Shown here: in pieces, positions 1-9,083 of the stretch
Position numbering within the stretch: position 1 is the stretch's first letter
How the letters are laid out: each line of letters begins with the position of its first letter
From: Sulfurimonas sp. SAG-AH-194-L11
GTDB taxonomy: Bacteria; Campylobacterota; Campylobacteria; Campylobacterales; Sulfurimonadaceae
Assembly (NCBI RefSeq): GCF_029215995.1
Contig: NZ_JAEMVB010000004.1
Coordinates: forward strand, 1-64,000
DNA: 64,000 bases
Reading direction: 5' to 3'
Notes under the pieces: model-generated
Told to the model about the DNA's origin: nothing
What the model saw: only the letters and a program-made list of their open reading frames with translations
Databases searched by the model: none
Translations under genes and position numbers: made by a program

Positions 1-1
1 T

Positions 2-91
2 CTTATGCTTTTTTTTAGTAATGGATTAATTTTTGTGCTACTGTATATTTTTATTTTAGAATTAACTATAAGGAGAAAAAAAAATGTTTAA
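2..91 (+). CDS. 3' end of an upstream membrane protein (partial)
   Basis: A frame open from the left edge of the window encodes a hydrophobic stretch (about residues 2-21 of the visible part), then a basic tail ending RRKKNV and a TAA stop at 89-91. This resembles the last transmembrane helix and cytosolic tail of a multi-pass protein. It overlaps the fnlA start by 8 bases, as in tightly packed polysaccharide operons. By position it could be an O-antigen flippase, polymerase or membrane sugar transferase, but only about 29 residues are visible, so the family cannot be named. Confidence 0.45.
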   Translation, partial: LMLFFSNGLIFVLLYIFILELTIRRKKNV

Positions 92-1109
92 AAACAAAAC
101 ACTACTAATAACAGGTGGAACAGGAAGTTTCGGGAATGCAGTACTAAGAGGTTTCTTAAATACGGACATAGAAGAGATACGAATATTCTCTCGTGATGAG
201 AAAAAACAAGATGATATGAGAAAGAAGTACAACGATGATAAGTTAAAGTTTTATCTTGGTGATGTACGGGATGTAAACTCTGTTATAGATGCTGTTCGTG
301 GTGTTGACTTCATCTTTCATGCGGCAGCACTTAAACAAGTACCATCTTGTGAGTTTTACCCTATGCAAGCAGTGCAGACAAATATCATAGGTACTGAAAA
401 TGTACTCAATGCTGCCATAAATGCAAAAGTTAAAAAAGTCATAGTCCTTAGTACAGATAAAGCAGTCTACCCTATAAACGCTATGGGTGTGAGTAAGGCT
501 ATGATGGAGAGAGTAGCAGTAGCAAAAAGTCGAAATCTTGATGATAGTGAAACAATGATAGCCATAACACGCTATGGTAATGTCATGGCGAGTCGAGGTT
601 CAGTGATACCTCTTTTCATAGAGCAGATACGAGAGGGTAAGACTATTACTATTACAGACCCTGCTATGACGCGATTTATGATGAGCTTGGATCAGGCTGT
701 TGACTTGGTGATGTTTGCCTTTGACAATGGAACAAATGGAGATATATTTGTTCAAAAAGCACCAGCATCTACTGTAGAACTCCTCGCAAATACTTTGAAA
801 AATATGCTAGATAAACCAGAACATGAAGTGAAAGTCATAGGTACAAGACATGGTGAAAAGCTTTATGAAACTCTTCTTACAAAAGAGGAAATGGTAAAAG
901 CACTTGATATGGGACAGTACTACCGCATCCCTTCTGATAACAGAGACTTAAATTATAATAAGTTCGTAGAAGAGGGTGAAGAAGTTGTAACTCAAGCAGG
1001 TGAGTACCACTCTCACAATACACATAGACTTAATGAAGAAGAGTTAAAGCAGATGATACTTGAACTTCATGAAGTACAAGATGAACTTAAAGAGTTTGGA
1101 GTAATTTAA
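84..1109 (+). CDS. fnlA: UDP-GlcNAc 4,6-dehydratase / 5-epimerase (FnlA/CapE/WbjB family)
   Basis: Predicted first enzyme of UDP-N-acetyl-L-fucosamine synthesis. It converts UDP-GlcNAc to UDP-2-acetamido-2,6-dideoxy-beta-L-arabino-hexos-4-ulose in the cytosol, using tightly bound NADP. The extended SDR fold shows the nucleotide motif GGTGSFG at about residues 11-17. The active-site segment STDKAVYPINAMGVSK has Met where most SDRs have the catalytic Tyr, which I recall as typical of the CapE/WbjB branch. At 341 aa it has the usual family length. The start follows a clear AAGGAG and a run of A residues. It is followed immediately by fnlB and fnlC, so the pathway assignment rests on the whole trio. 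A flagellin-type PseB dehydratase is the main alternative, but the neighbours argue against it. Confidence 0.92.
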   Translation: MFKNKTLLITGGTGSFGNAVLRGFLNTDIEEIRIFSRDEKKQDDMRKKYNDDKLKFYLGDVRDVNSVIDAVRGVDFIFHAAALKQVPSCEFYPMQAVQTNIIGTENVLNAAINAKVKKVIVLSTDKAVYPINAMGVSKAMMERVAVAKSRNLDDSETMIAITRYGNVMASRGSVIPLFIEQIREGKTITITDPAMTRFMMSLDQAVDLVMFAFDNGTNGDIFVQKAPASTVELLANTLKNMLDKPEHEVKVIGTRHGEKLYETLLTKEEMVKALDMGQYYRIPSDNRDLNYNKFVEEGEEVVTQAGEYHSHNTHRLNEEELKQMILELHEVQDELKEFGVI

Positions 1110-2213
1110 ATGAAAGTTTTAATTACAGGTTCAAATGGTTTTATCGCAAAAAATTTGATAGAGCATTTAAAAAGAGATGAAGAGATAGAACTTTACTTGT
1201 ACTCTAAAAAAGACTCGCTTACTATTTTAGAAGCTTATGTGAAAGAGGTTGATTTTATATTTCACCTTGCCGGTGTAAATAGACCCCAAAACATAAGTGA
1301 GTTTTATAAAGGTAATAGTGACTTAACTAAAAGTATTGTCGATATTTTAGTTAAAGAGGGAAAGAGTACTCCTATTGTGTTATCTTCATCTACTCAGTCG
1401 GCTTTAGATAATGACTATGGTAAAAGTAAGCTAGAAGCTGAAAATATACTTGTAGAGTACTCTAAAAAAACTAATGCAGATGTATATGTTTACCAACTTC
1501 CAAATGTTTTTGGTAAATGGTCAAAACCAAACTACAACTCTGTTATCTCAACATGGTGTCATAACATCGCTAATGACTTAGAGATACAAGTCAACAATAA
1601 AGATGCTGAATTAAACCTAGTCTATGTTGATGATGTTGTAGAATCTTTTGTGCAAAAGCTAAAAAACAGAAGTAGTGATACATATGTTTCAATAGATGTG
1701 ATTTATAAAAAAACATTGGGCGAAATAGAAGAACTGTTGTATAAGTTTAAAGAAAATAGAACTACTTTGGTTATTCCAAATGTTGCTTCTGGATTTGAGC
1801 GAGCATTATATGCTACATATCTTAGTTATTTATCTACTGACAACTTTTCGTATGAACTTAAAGGGCATCAAGATAACAGAGGTACTTTTTATGAGATACT
1901 CAAGACACTAGATAGTGGACAGTTTTCACTCTCTACAACTGCTCCTGGAATTTTAAGAGGTAATCACTACCATCATAGTAAAAATGAAAAATTTTTAGTG
2001 GTTCGTGGTGAAGCACTCATAGAGTTTAGACACATCGTAACAAATGAGATTATTACTTACAAAGTAAGTGATAAAAAAATGGAAGTAGTAGAGATGATAC
2101 CGGGATATACACACAACATAAAAAACACAGGTAACGAAGAGATGCTACTCTTTCTTTGGGCAAATGAAACTTTTGACCAAGATAATCCAGATACATATTT
2201 TTTAGAGGTATAA
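1110..2213 (+). CDS. fnlB: UDP-2-acetamido-2,6-dideoxy-hexos-4-ulose reductase with C-terminal cupin (FnlB/CapF/WbjC)
   Basis: Second step of UDP-L-FucNAc synthesis: C3 epimerisation and NADPH-dependent C4 reduction of the FnlA product. The N-terminal SDR domain begins with GSNGFIAKN (residues 7-15) and lies within about residues 1-240. The C-terminal cupin domain (about 245-367) carries the metal-binding cluster GNHYHHSKNEKF, matching the two-domain CapF architecture and its length of about 369 aa. The ATG directly follows the fnlA stop codon, so translation is probably coupled. Family and context agree well; no key residue looks missing. Confidence 0.9.
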   Translation: MKVLITGSNGFIAKNLIEHLKRDEEIELYLYSKKDSLTILEAYVKEVDFIFHLAGVNRPQNISEFYKGNSDLTKSIVDILVKEGKSTPIVLSSSTQSALDNDYGKSKLEAENILVEYSKKTNADVYVYQLPNVFGKWSKPNYNSVISTWCHNIANDLEIQVNNKDAELNLVYVDDVVESFVQKLKNRSSDTYVSIDVIYKKTLGEIEELLYKFKENRTTLVIPNVASGFERALYATYLSYLSTDNFSYELKGHQDNRGTFYEILKTLDSGQFSLSTTAPGILRGNHYHHSKNEKFLVVRGEALIEFRHIVTNEIITYKVSDKKMEVVEMIPGYTHNIKNTGNEEMLLFLWANETFDQDNPDTYFLEV

Positions 2214-2214
2214 A

Positions 2215-3345
2215 ATGATAAAAAAATTAAAAGTAATGACAATAGTTGGAACAAGACCAGAGATTATAAGACTCTCTTCTGTCATAGCGAAACTTGAAGA
2301 ATCAAAGGCGATAGAACATATACTAGTACATACTGGGCAAAACTATGACTATGAACTCAATGAAGTTTTTTTTAATGACTTTAATTTGAGAAAGCCTGAT
2401 TATTTTTTAAATGCAGCTGGTGGAGGTCCTACTGAAACTATTGGTAAAATTTTAATAGCAGTTGACCCAATCATGGAGAGTGTTAATCCTGATGCTGTAC
2501 TTATTTTAGGAGATACTAACTCTTGTCTTTGTGCCATACCTGCTAAAAAAAGACATATACCCATCTTTCATATGGAAGCTGGAAATAGATGTTTTGATCA
2601 AAGAGTTCCAGAAGAGACAAATAGAAAGATAGTTGACCATACAGCTGATATAAATATGACGTATAGTGATATAGCAAGAGAGTATCTTTTACGAGAGGGG
2701 CTTCCTGCTGATAGAATCATAAAGACTGGTTCACCTATGTTTGAAGTGATTCACTCTAAACTAAAAGATATAGAAGCATCAAATATTGTTAGTAAGTTAA
2801 AATTAAAAAAAGGTCAGTATCTTGTAGTTTCTGCTCATAGAGAAGAGAATATAAGTAGTGAAAAGAACTTTTTAGATTTAGTAGATACTCTCAATAGTAT
2901 TGCAGAGATTTATAAACTTCCTGTAATCATTTCAACACATCCTAGAACTCAAAATATGATAGATTCTAAAGGTGTAAAGTTTCATAAGTTAATCTCTTTG
3001 ATGAAACCTATGGGATTTAATGACTATGTAAAACTTCAAAAAGATGCTAAAGCTGTTTTAAGCGATAGTGGAACAATAAGTGAAGAATCATCTATACTTA
3101 AGTTTCCAGCTTTAAACATAAGAGAAGCACATGAGAGACCAGAAGCAATGGAAGAGGCTAGTGTGATGATGGTAGGGCTCCAAAAGGAAAGAATACTACA
3201 AGGGCTTGAAGTATTAGTCTCTCAAGATGATGATACTTTACGACAAGTAGCTGATTATAGTATGCCTAATGTTTCTGATAAAGTATTAAGAATTATATTG
3301 TCGTACACAGATTATATAAATAAAACTGTTTGGAAGAAATTTTAA
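2215..3345 (+). CDS. fnlC: UDP-N-acetylglucosamine 2-epimerase family, UDP-L-FucNAc forming (FnlC/CapG/WbjD)
   Basis: Third step: C2 epimerisation of UDP-N-acetyl-L-pneumosamine to UDP-N-acetyl-L-fucosamine. The 376-aa protein shows the GT-B-like epimerase features: VGTRPEIIR near the N-terminus, HTGQNYDYELNEVFF, HMEAGNRCFDQRVPEETNR, STHPRT, and SDSGTISEESS in the C-terminal UDP-binding lobe. The general WecB family would look similar; the fnlA-fnlB neighbours favour FnlC. Its start lies one base after the fnlB stop. Confidence 0.9.
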   Translation: MIKKLKVMTIVGTRPEIIRLSSVIAKLEESKAIEHILVHTGQNYDYELNEVFFNDFNLRKPDYFLNAAGGGPTETIGKILIAVDPIMESVNPDAVLILGDTNSCLCAIPAKKRHIPIFHMEAGNRCFDQRVPEETNRKIVDHTADINMTYSDIAREYLLREGLPADRIIKTGSPMFEVIHSKLKDIEASNIVSKLKLKKGQYLVVSAHREENISSEKNFLDLVDTLNSIAEIYKLPVIISTHPRTQNMIDSKGVKFHKLISLMKPMGFNDYVKLQKDAKAVLSDSGTISEESSILKFPALNIREAHERPEAMEEASVMMVGLQKERILQGLEVLVSQDDDTLRQVADYSMPNVSDKVLRIILSYTDYINKTVWKKF

Positions 3346-3346
3346 T

Positions 3347-4510
3347 ATGAAAGTATGTATCATTATAGACGACTCTTTACCAAGTAGCATAAAAGTAGCT
3401 GCAAAAATGATACATGAGTTAGCTTGTGAACTTATTCTTCAAGGTCATGAAGTGAGTGTTATTACTCCTGATACTAATGTTTCTTTTGTAAGTGTCGAAA
3501 AACTAGATGGGGTAACTATATATAGGTTTCACTCTGGTGAGATTAAAAATGTAGGAAAAGTAAAAAGAGCTTTAAATGAAACATTGCTCTCTTGGAATGC
3601 ATGGAAAAATACTAAAGACATACTGAAAGAAAATCCTCATGATTTGATAATCTACTACTCTCCCACTATATTTTTTGGTCCGTTTGTTTATATGTTGAAA
3701 AGAGTATGGAATGTGAAAAGCTATCTGATACTGAGAGATTTTTTCCCTCAATGGACTATTGATAACAAAATACTTAAAAAACACTCTCCTATAACATACT
3801 ATTTTAAATTTTTTGAAAGAATAAACTATTCTGTTGCCGATACAATAGGTGTAATGTCGGAGAAAAATTTAGAATGGTTTAGACGATATTATAAAACTGA
3901 TAAGCCTTTAGAAGTGCTATATAATTGGGCTGACTTACAAATGTTTGAGAAAGAAAGTGATAGATATAGAAAAAAGTTAGGATTAAAAAACAAGGTTGTG
4001 TTTTTTTACGGTGGTAATCTTGGGCATGCTCAAGATATGATGAATATAGTTAGATTAGCTGTAAATATGAAATATGAAAAGCAGGCTCATTTTGTGTTGG
4101 TTGGAGCAGGTGATGAGTATGAGCTTATAGAAGATAATATACAAAGTCAAAATATTACCTTATTACCTTCAGTAAATCAAGAAGAATTTAAACAGATGTT
4201 ATCAGAGTTTGATATAGGTTTATTTACTCTAAATAAAAACCACATTACACATAATTTTCCAGGAAAGCTTTTAGGCTACATGGTACAAGAAATGCCAATA
4301 CTTGGAAGTGTCAATCCTGATAATGATTTAAAAAATGTTTTAGAAAAGTATGATGCAGGGTTAGTTACTGTAAATGGAGAAGATCAACTATTTTATGAAA
4401 ACGCTAAAAAACTTTTAGATGAAAAATTTAGACTACAGATGGGTAAAAATGCTAAGAATCTTTTGATAGAAAAGTTTTCTGTTGGGAGTGCTGTTGTACA
4501 GATACTTTAG
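3347..4510 (+). CDS. Glycosyltransferase family 4 (WbuB-like, probable FucNAc transferase)
   Basis: A 387-aa GT-B protein. It has an N-terminal acceptor lobe starting KVCIIIDDSLPSS, then a donor lobe with NKVVFFYGGNLGHAQDM (around residue 215-235) and the late motif FPGKLLGYMVQEMPILGSV, typical of GT4 enzymes. FnlABC are commonly followed by a WbuB-type enzyme that transfers FucNAc to a lipid-linked sugar, so transfer of L-FucNAc is the likely role; the acceptor cannot be read. It starts one base after fnlC and closes that operon. A 138-base gap with a TATAAT-rich stretch separates it from the next gene. Confidence 0.75.
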   Translation: MKVCIIIDDSLPSSIKVAAKMIHELACELILQGHEVSVITPDTNVSFVSVEKLDGVTIYRFHSGEIKNVGKVKRALNETLLSWNAWKNTKDILKENPHDLIIYYSPTIFFGPFVYMLKRVWNVKSYLILRDFFPQWTIDNKILKKHSPITYYFKFFERINYSVADTIGVMSEKNLEWFRRYYKTDKPLEVLYNWADLQMFEKESDRYRKKLGLKNKVVFFYGGNLGHAQDMMNIVRLAVNMKYEKQAHFVLVGAGDEYELIEDNIQSQNITLLPSVNQEEFKQMLSEFDIGLFTLNKNHITHNFPGKLLGYMVQEMPILGSVNPDNDLKNVLEKYDAGLVTVNGEDQLFYENAKKLLDEKFRLQMGKNAKNLLIEKFSVGSAVVQIL

Positions 4511-4648
4511 GAATGAAGAGATATTATAGTTGTCATAGAAAGAGGTATTTAAATTTTGTAGGTAAGTATCAGAATCAGTTTATTAAGCCAAATCTTTAAA
4601 TAATTATTATATAATATATTTAATCATATAATAATTTTTAGGATAGAA

Positions 4649-5578
4649 ATGCTGATACTTGGTAATAAATATACATTTACAGATTTAGAACTGAAACGAC
4701 TTACTAAAAAGTTTAGCTCTATTAAACATATAAGCTATAAAGATGAAGACCCTCAAGTAGTTATAGCAGATATAGAGGATATCTTTAGTAAGAACTCTTA
4801 TCCTGTAGTGGTTTTAAATACAAAAGCTACACTTGATGATTCTATCATTCGGTATCTTACCAATTTACAATTTAAAAATTCAAATATTACTATTATTGCT
4901 ATTGAGCATTTTTTAGAGAAGTATCTTCATAAATGTTATATCCCTGAGGACAATAATGATTTTCATTGTCTTGATAATATTAAAGGGTACACATTTTTTC
5001 AAACATTACAGAAAAAAGGTGTTGACTATCTCTCTGTTAGTGTATTGTTGATGATGTTTCCATTTATAAAGTATGTGGTTAAGAAAAAGATAGATAAGCA
5101 GTCTCCTGGAAGTTTATACTTTCATCAGGCTCGTGTTGGCTGTAACAATAAAGACTTCGAGTGTATAAAATTTCGTAGTATGCATGAACATGATAGTGAA
5201 AATGATGTACGAACTGCTACTAAAGAGGATGATAGAAAATTTCCTTGGGGTGAGAGTATGCGCAGAATGCGTATAGATGAGTTACCGCAGATTTTTAATA
5301 TTTTAAAGGGCGAAGTTCATCTCATAGGTCCACGTGCAGAGTGGAACAAGCTCACTCAGGAGTATGAAAAAGAGATACCATACTATAACCAACGCCATGT
5401 AGTAGCTCCTGGCATAACAGGGTGGGCACAGGTTATGTTTGTAGAAGGTAGAAGCAAGGATGACACACGCCAAAAGCTTATGTATGATCTGTACTACATA
5501 AAAAACTGGAGTTTACTTTTAGAGCTTAAGATTATCTATAAGACTATAGTTGTCGTTCTGAGCAAAAGAGGGATATAA
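4649..5578 (+). CDS. Polyprenyl-phosphate sugar-1-phosphate transferase lacking the usual four-helix N-terminus
   Basis: Catalyses transfer of a sugar-1-phosphate from a UDP-sugar to undecaprenyl phosphate, the first membrane step of glycan assembly. The last 190 residues are a bacterial sugar transferase domain: a hydrophobic re-entrant segment (about 125-148), SPGSLYFHQARVG, KFRSMH, RMRIDELPQIFNILKG, LIGPRAEW and PGITGWAQV. The first 115 residues look like a soluble Rossmann-type region, as in the middle of WcaJ/WbaP proteins, but the four N-terminal transmembrane helices are absent. An AGGAT ribosome site precedes the ATG. The sugar (GlcNAc, FucNAc or other) cannot be read. Confidence 0.8.
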   Translation: MLILGNKYTFTDLELKRLTKKFSSIKHISYKDEDPQVVIADIEDIFSKNSYPVVVLNTKATLDDSIIRYLTNLQFKNSNITIIAIEHFLEKYLHKCYIPEDNNDFHCLDNIKGYTFFQTLQKKGVDYLSVSVLLMMFPFIKYVVKKKIDKQSPGSLYFHQARVGCNNKDFECIKFRSMHEHDSENDVRTATKEDDRKFPWGESMRRMRIDELPQIFNILKGEVHLIGPRAEWNKLTQEYEKEIPYYNQRHVVAPGITGWAQVMFVEGRSKDDTRQKLMYDLYYIKNWSLLLELKIIYKTIVVVLSKRGI

Positions 5579-6487
5579 TTACTCTCTTTTAAATACTAAA
5601 TTTTTAAGACTCTTCTCTTCATCTGCACTCTTAAACTCAGCTACATTTTCTAAACGCTCTATATACTTAAAACTTGGGGCAAACTCTTCTATCATGTCTA
5701 TGATAAAGCTACTCTCTAGTTCTGGTGAGTTTAAGCATGAGAGTAAGAGACACTCTTCACTTGCAAGCTCTTCTAGTCGTTTAATGAGCTTTTCATAATC
5801 TTTTGTTGCTTCAAAGCTACCTCTTTGAAAACTAGGGGGGTCTATGATAATCATATCGTACGGACCCTTGCGTTTGAGCTTTGTAAAGGACTTGAGAATG
5901 TTGTAGGGTAAAAAGCTCACTCCTCTTGGGTCAAGCTCGTTTAAGGAGTGGTTAGCCATACCAGTTTTAAGTGCTCCCTTACTCATATCTACATTTATAA
6001 CTTCATAAGCACCACCGAGTTTAGCAGCTAGTGAAAAAGCACAAGTGTATGAGAAAAGATTTAAGACTCTTCTGTCTTTAGCATTTTTCTGTACAAACTC
6101 TCTTCCTATTTTCATATCAGGAAAATAACCACTATTACGATTATTTAAAAGGTTGAGTTTTATTTTGATACCATTTTCTACAACATATAACTCTTCATCC
6201 AACTCACCAACTAAAACCTCACTAGTGGTTCCTTTGATATATCTACGTTGTATAACTAAGGTCTTATAGCGAGAGGCATGAGTAAATGCGACAAGCATCT
6301 CTATAAGTTTATCCTCATGAGCCTCTTCAAAGTAAAGAGCAACACTGAGTATGGAGTCTATAGAGTCAATAGTAAGATGCCTCCACTCCTCATAAAGTCC
6401 ACCACGACCATGAAAAAGTCGTTTAAACTCCTCTCTTGTATCTTTTGAAGTGCTTGTTATATGTTTGTGTAAATCTTCTACTGTCAT
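5579..6487 (-). CDS. Class I SAM-dependent RNA methyltransferase (RlmI/RlmK-like)
   Basis: Predicted cytosolic rRNA methyltransferase of the PF10672-like group. After an N-terminal substrate-binding region it has NRNSGYFPDMKIGREFV, the SAM-binding VLNLFSYTCAFSLAA, a VINVDMS acidic loop and the catalytic IIDPPSF motif, matching the RlmI/RlmKL methylase domain. A start 15 bases upstream exists, but the ATG at 6487 overlaps the cysS stop as TAATG, which suggests coupled translation and is preferred (302 aa). Which rRNA base is modified is not determinable. It is the distal gene after cysS. Confidence 0.75.
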   Translation of the reverse strand: MTVEDLHKHITSTSKDTREEFKRLFHGRGGLYEEWRHLTIDSIDSILSVALYFEEAHEDKLIEMLVAFTHASRYKTLVIQRRYIKGTTSEVLVGELDEELYVVENGIKIKLNLLNNRNSGYFPDMKIGREFVQKNAKDRRVLNLFSYTCAFSLAAKLGGAYEVINVDMSKGALKTGMANHSLNELDPRGVSFLPYNILKSFTKLKRKGPYDMIIIDPPSFQRGSFEATKDYEKLIKRLEELASEECLLLSCLNSPELESSFIIDMIEEFAPSFKYIERLENVAEFKSADEEKSLKNLVFKRE

Positions 6488-7887
6488 TAAACTTTTTCCC
6501 AAAAAGTTCCAGCAGGTGTATCCATAAGTGTAACACCAAATGCGAGTATCTCATCACGAAGTCTATCTGACTCTTCAAAATTTTTCTCTCTCTTAGCCTC
6601 GCTGCGTTTCTCCATAAGAGTTGCTATAGTGTCTTTTGTATCTTGATCCATTCCAAATTGGAAGTACTCAAATGGATTTTTAACTCCAAAACCGAGTATC
6701 TCTTCTATGTATGCAAGGTTAGAAATAGTCTCGCGTTTAAGAAGTTTATGTTTACCAGCGGTGTCAAGTATCTCGTTAGCACTACTTAACATCTCTTCTA
6801 TAAGTGCTAATGCAGATGAGACATTCATATCATCACTAAGCGCTTCAAGGAGTTTAGTTTTAAACTCTGTAGCTTCGCTGTTTTGGGCTAATCCAAAGAG
6901 GCGTTTTTTGAGTCTGTAAATCTTATCTAGTCTCTTTTTAGCTATACTCAAGTCCTCACTCTTGAAGTTAAAGTTACTTCTATAGTGAGTACTTAAAAGA
7001 TAAAAACGCAGGACTTCACCATCATACTCTTTGAGTGCATCTTTGAGAAAAAAGCTATTGCCCAAAGACTTAGACATCTTTTCACCATTAATGTTTACAA
7101 ACCCATTATGCATCCAGTACGAAGCAAGTTCATGCTTAGAAGAGCATCGTGTTTGTGCTGCTTCATTTTCATGGTGTGGAAAGAGTAAGTCTGCTCCACC
7201 ACCGTGAATATCAACTGCAAATGCGGTGTCAGCTTGTGCAAGGTGTTTTTCTATCATAGCAGAACACTCTAGGTGCCATCCTGGACGACCAAGTCCAAAG
7301 GGAGACTCATATGTAAGTGAGCCATCTTTTACAGACTTCCACATAGCAAAGTCCGCGGGATTTTTTTTCATACTTGAAGACGCAACTCTCTCTTGTCTAT
7401 CTTCATCATCTTGAACGCGAGAAGAGAGTGTTAAGTAGGCACTATCACTAGCAGTATCAAAGTAAACATCCCCATCTTTAGTAGCATAAGCATGACCAGA
7501 GTCGATGAGCTTTTGTATCATCTCAAACATGGCGTTTAAAGACTCTGTAGCCTTAGGCTCAATGTCAGGACGACTCACACCAATAGCGGACATCTCTTTG
7601 TGAAAAGAGTCAGTATAGTAGTCGGTAATCTCTTTGATGTCTTTGTTTTGTGCTATAGCTTTTTTAATAATTTTATCATCAATATCAGTAATATTTCTCG
7701 CATATGTTACATCGAGTCCATTTGCTTTTAAAACACGAGTAAGTAGATCAAAAACAAGGGCTGATTTAGCATGACCTAAGTGTGCATCATCATATACAGT
7801 AGGACCACAAACATAAAGGCTTACTTTTCCCTCTCTTAGTGGTATAAATTTTCTTTTTTCTTTTTGCACTGAATCATAAATAAACAT
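6487..7887 (-). CDS. cysS: Cysteinyl-tRNA synthetase
   Basis: Class I aminoacyl-tRNA synthetase charging tRNA-Cys with cysteine in the cytosol. CGPTVYDDAHLGHAKS contains the HIGH-like signature and a zinc-ligand Cys; GEKMSKSLGN is the KMSKS loop; HLECSAM and HHENEAAQ complete the zinc and active-site set. At 466 aa it has normal bacterial length, with a C-terminal DALR-type helical region. The gene lies beside murJ as I recall from Campylobacter. Coordinates run into the methyltransferase downstream with a one-base overlap. Confidence 0.97.
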   Translation of the reverse strand: MFIYDSVQKEKRKFIPLREGKVSLYVCGPTVYDDAHLGHAKSALVFDLLTRVLKANGLDVTYARNITDIDDKIIKKAIAQNKDIKEITDYYTDSFHKEMSAIGVSRPDIEPKATESLNAMFEMIQKLIDSGHAYATKDGDVYFDTASDSAYLTLSSRVQDDEDRQERVASSSMKKNPADFAMWKSVKDGSLTYESPFGLGRPGWHLECSAMIEKHLAQADTAFAVDIHGGGADLLFPHHENEAAQTRCSSKHELASYWMHNGFVNINGEKMSKSLGNSFFLKDALKEYDGEVLRFYLLSTHYRSNFNFKSEDLSIAKKRLDKIYRLKKRLFGLAQNSEATEFKTKLLEALSDDMNVSSALALIEEMLSSANEILDTAGKHKLLKRETISNLAYIEEILGFGVKNPFEYFQFGMDQDTKDTIATLMEKRSEAKREKNFEESDRLRDEILAFGVTLMDTPAGTFWEKV

Positions 7888-7979
7888 ATAGGCTCCCTGA
7901 GTAATTGCAGAATTTTACCAAAAACTAATTAAAAATTTACTATAAATCAAGCTTTGGGATAGGTAAAATTTTTTAATAC

Positions 7980-8444
7980 CTACTGGACAGGAATATAGGC
8001 ATAGCCTTCATTCTGTCTCTCAATAAGTCCAATAGTTGAGTTGGGAATAACTTTGACATAAGGTACGATGTCTTTTTCTTGTAACTTGTTAGCTCTCATA
8101 CCGACACCACACATTAAAAACTCTACATCGTATGTATCTGCTAAACTTGCAAGGCGCTTTTTAAGTTCAGTGTAGTTTTTTATGAGTTCATAGTCATCTC
8201 TGTAAAGTGTTGTAGAAGGCTCTTTTACAAAGTATCTATAAGCCCCACCGTGAATAACAATAGTTACATCTAGCTCTCTAAAATCTTTTTGAAAATAGGC
8301 CTTGTGTGCAACTATACCTTTAAGTATATTTTGCTCTAGTTTAGCTACATTTTTAGTAGTTAAGTCATAAACAACTTTTAGGTTTTCTTCATCTGCTTGG
8401 GCAAATGAAAGTAGCAGTAGAAGTGTTAGTAGTGTTTTTTTCAT
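7980..8444 (-). CDS. Periplasmic DsrE/DsrF-like protein
   Basis: A 154-aa protein with an N-terminal signal peptide (about residues 1-17, MKKTLLTLLLLLSFAQA). The mature part is DsrE-like: a VVYDLTT first strand, VTIVIHGGAYRYF, and a single conserved-position cysteine in FLMCGVGM. DsrE-fold proteins bind or relay persulfide sulfur through such a Cys, but activity here is inferred. It lies 53 bases downstream of the rhodanese gene on the same strand, so the two probably form a sulfur-handling operon. Export to the periplasm suggests a role in extracytoplasmic sulfane sulfur rather than sulfur transfer for tRNA modification. Confidence 0.72.
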   Translation of the reverse strand: MKKTLLTLLLLLSFAQADEENLKVVYDLTTKNVAKLEQNILKGIVAHKAYFQKDFRELDVTIVIHGGAYRYFVKEPSTTLYRDDYELIKNYTELKKRLASLADTYDVEFLMCGVGMRANKLQEKDIVPYVKVIPNSTIGLIERQNEGYAYIPVQ

Positions 8445-8497
8445 AAGAAATTCCTTGGCTATATAATTTTATAAATCAATTATAGCTTTTTATCAGT

Positions 8498-8974
8498 TTA
8501 CTCTTCTTCTGGTTCTTTTGTAATGATTACAGTTCCTAAACCCGTTTCAACAGGATACCCAGACCTCGCCCAAGCTTTGAGTCCACCCTTAAGGTTCGTT
8601 GCATTTTTATAGCCTAAATGACGAAGTTGTTGTGCTGCTAATGCTCCACGACCACCACTACGACAGTATGTAACTATAAGAGCATTTTTATCTTTTACTT
8701 TATTTCCTATAACAAACTCTAAATTACCTCGCGTTATAGCATAAGACTCATCAGCATAGATTTCACCCTCTGAACGCTGTTCACTCTCTCTAACATCTAA
8801 AACAATCACGGGCTCTTCTTTATCTATAAGAACTTTGAGTGCTTTAGGCTCCATCTCACCAGCCTCTTTTTTAGCAGATGCTAAAAGCTTGTCTGTATTT
8901 GCAAAGCCTGCCATTAAAACAGTTGTAGATGTAAGTGCAACTACTGTAACTAGGTTTAAAAACTCTCTTTTCAT
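8498..8974 (-). CDS. Exported rhodanese-domain sulfurtransferase
   Basis: A 158-aa single-domain rhodanese. The start at 8974 is chosen because AAGGAAT lies just upstream and the protein then begins with a clean signal or anchor segment (MKREFLNLVTVVALTSTTVLMAG). The catalytic loop is YCRSGGRG, with the persulfide-forming Cys and a basic and Gly-rich cradle; VIVLDVRESEQ and GYKNATNLKGGLKAW are typical rhodanese strands. It probably carries sulfane sulfur in the periplasm. It is divergent from a cysteine-bearing ArsR regulator, with an inverted repeat in between. Confidence 0.85.
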   Translation of the reverse strand: MKREFLNLVTVVALTSTTVLMAGFANTDKLLASAKKEAGEMEPKALKVLIDKEEPVIVLDVRESEQRSEGEIYADESYAITRGNLEFVIGNKVKDKNALIVTYCRSGGRGALAAQQLRHLGYKNATNLKGGLKAWARSGYPVETGLGTVIITKEPEEE

Positions 8975-9007
8975 AACTATTCCTTTATAATAATAGGTCT
9001 TAATAAC

Positions 9008-9029
9008 TAAATGCATAATTAGGCATTTA
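9008..9029. promoter_or_regulatory. Inverted repeat, candidate ArsR operator
   Basis: TAAATGC and GCATTTA form a perfect 7-base inverted repeat separated by 8 bases, midway between the divergent rhodanese and arsR-type genes. The octamer AACTAAAT also occurs twice, at 9005-9012 and 9029-9036, bracketing the repeat. Position and symmetry suit a dimeric winged-helix repressor site controlling both genes. Binding is inferred. Confidence 0.45.
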
Positions 9030-9083
9030 ACTAAATAGATAATGATATGGTATACTTTTATAATTAAAATGTCAAGGAACTAT

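Noticed and set aside
76-84. Run of A between ribosome site and fnlA start as a phase-variation tract
   Set aside because: About nine A residues are common in this AT-rich genome and no evidence of length variation is available from one sequence.
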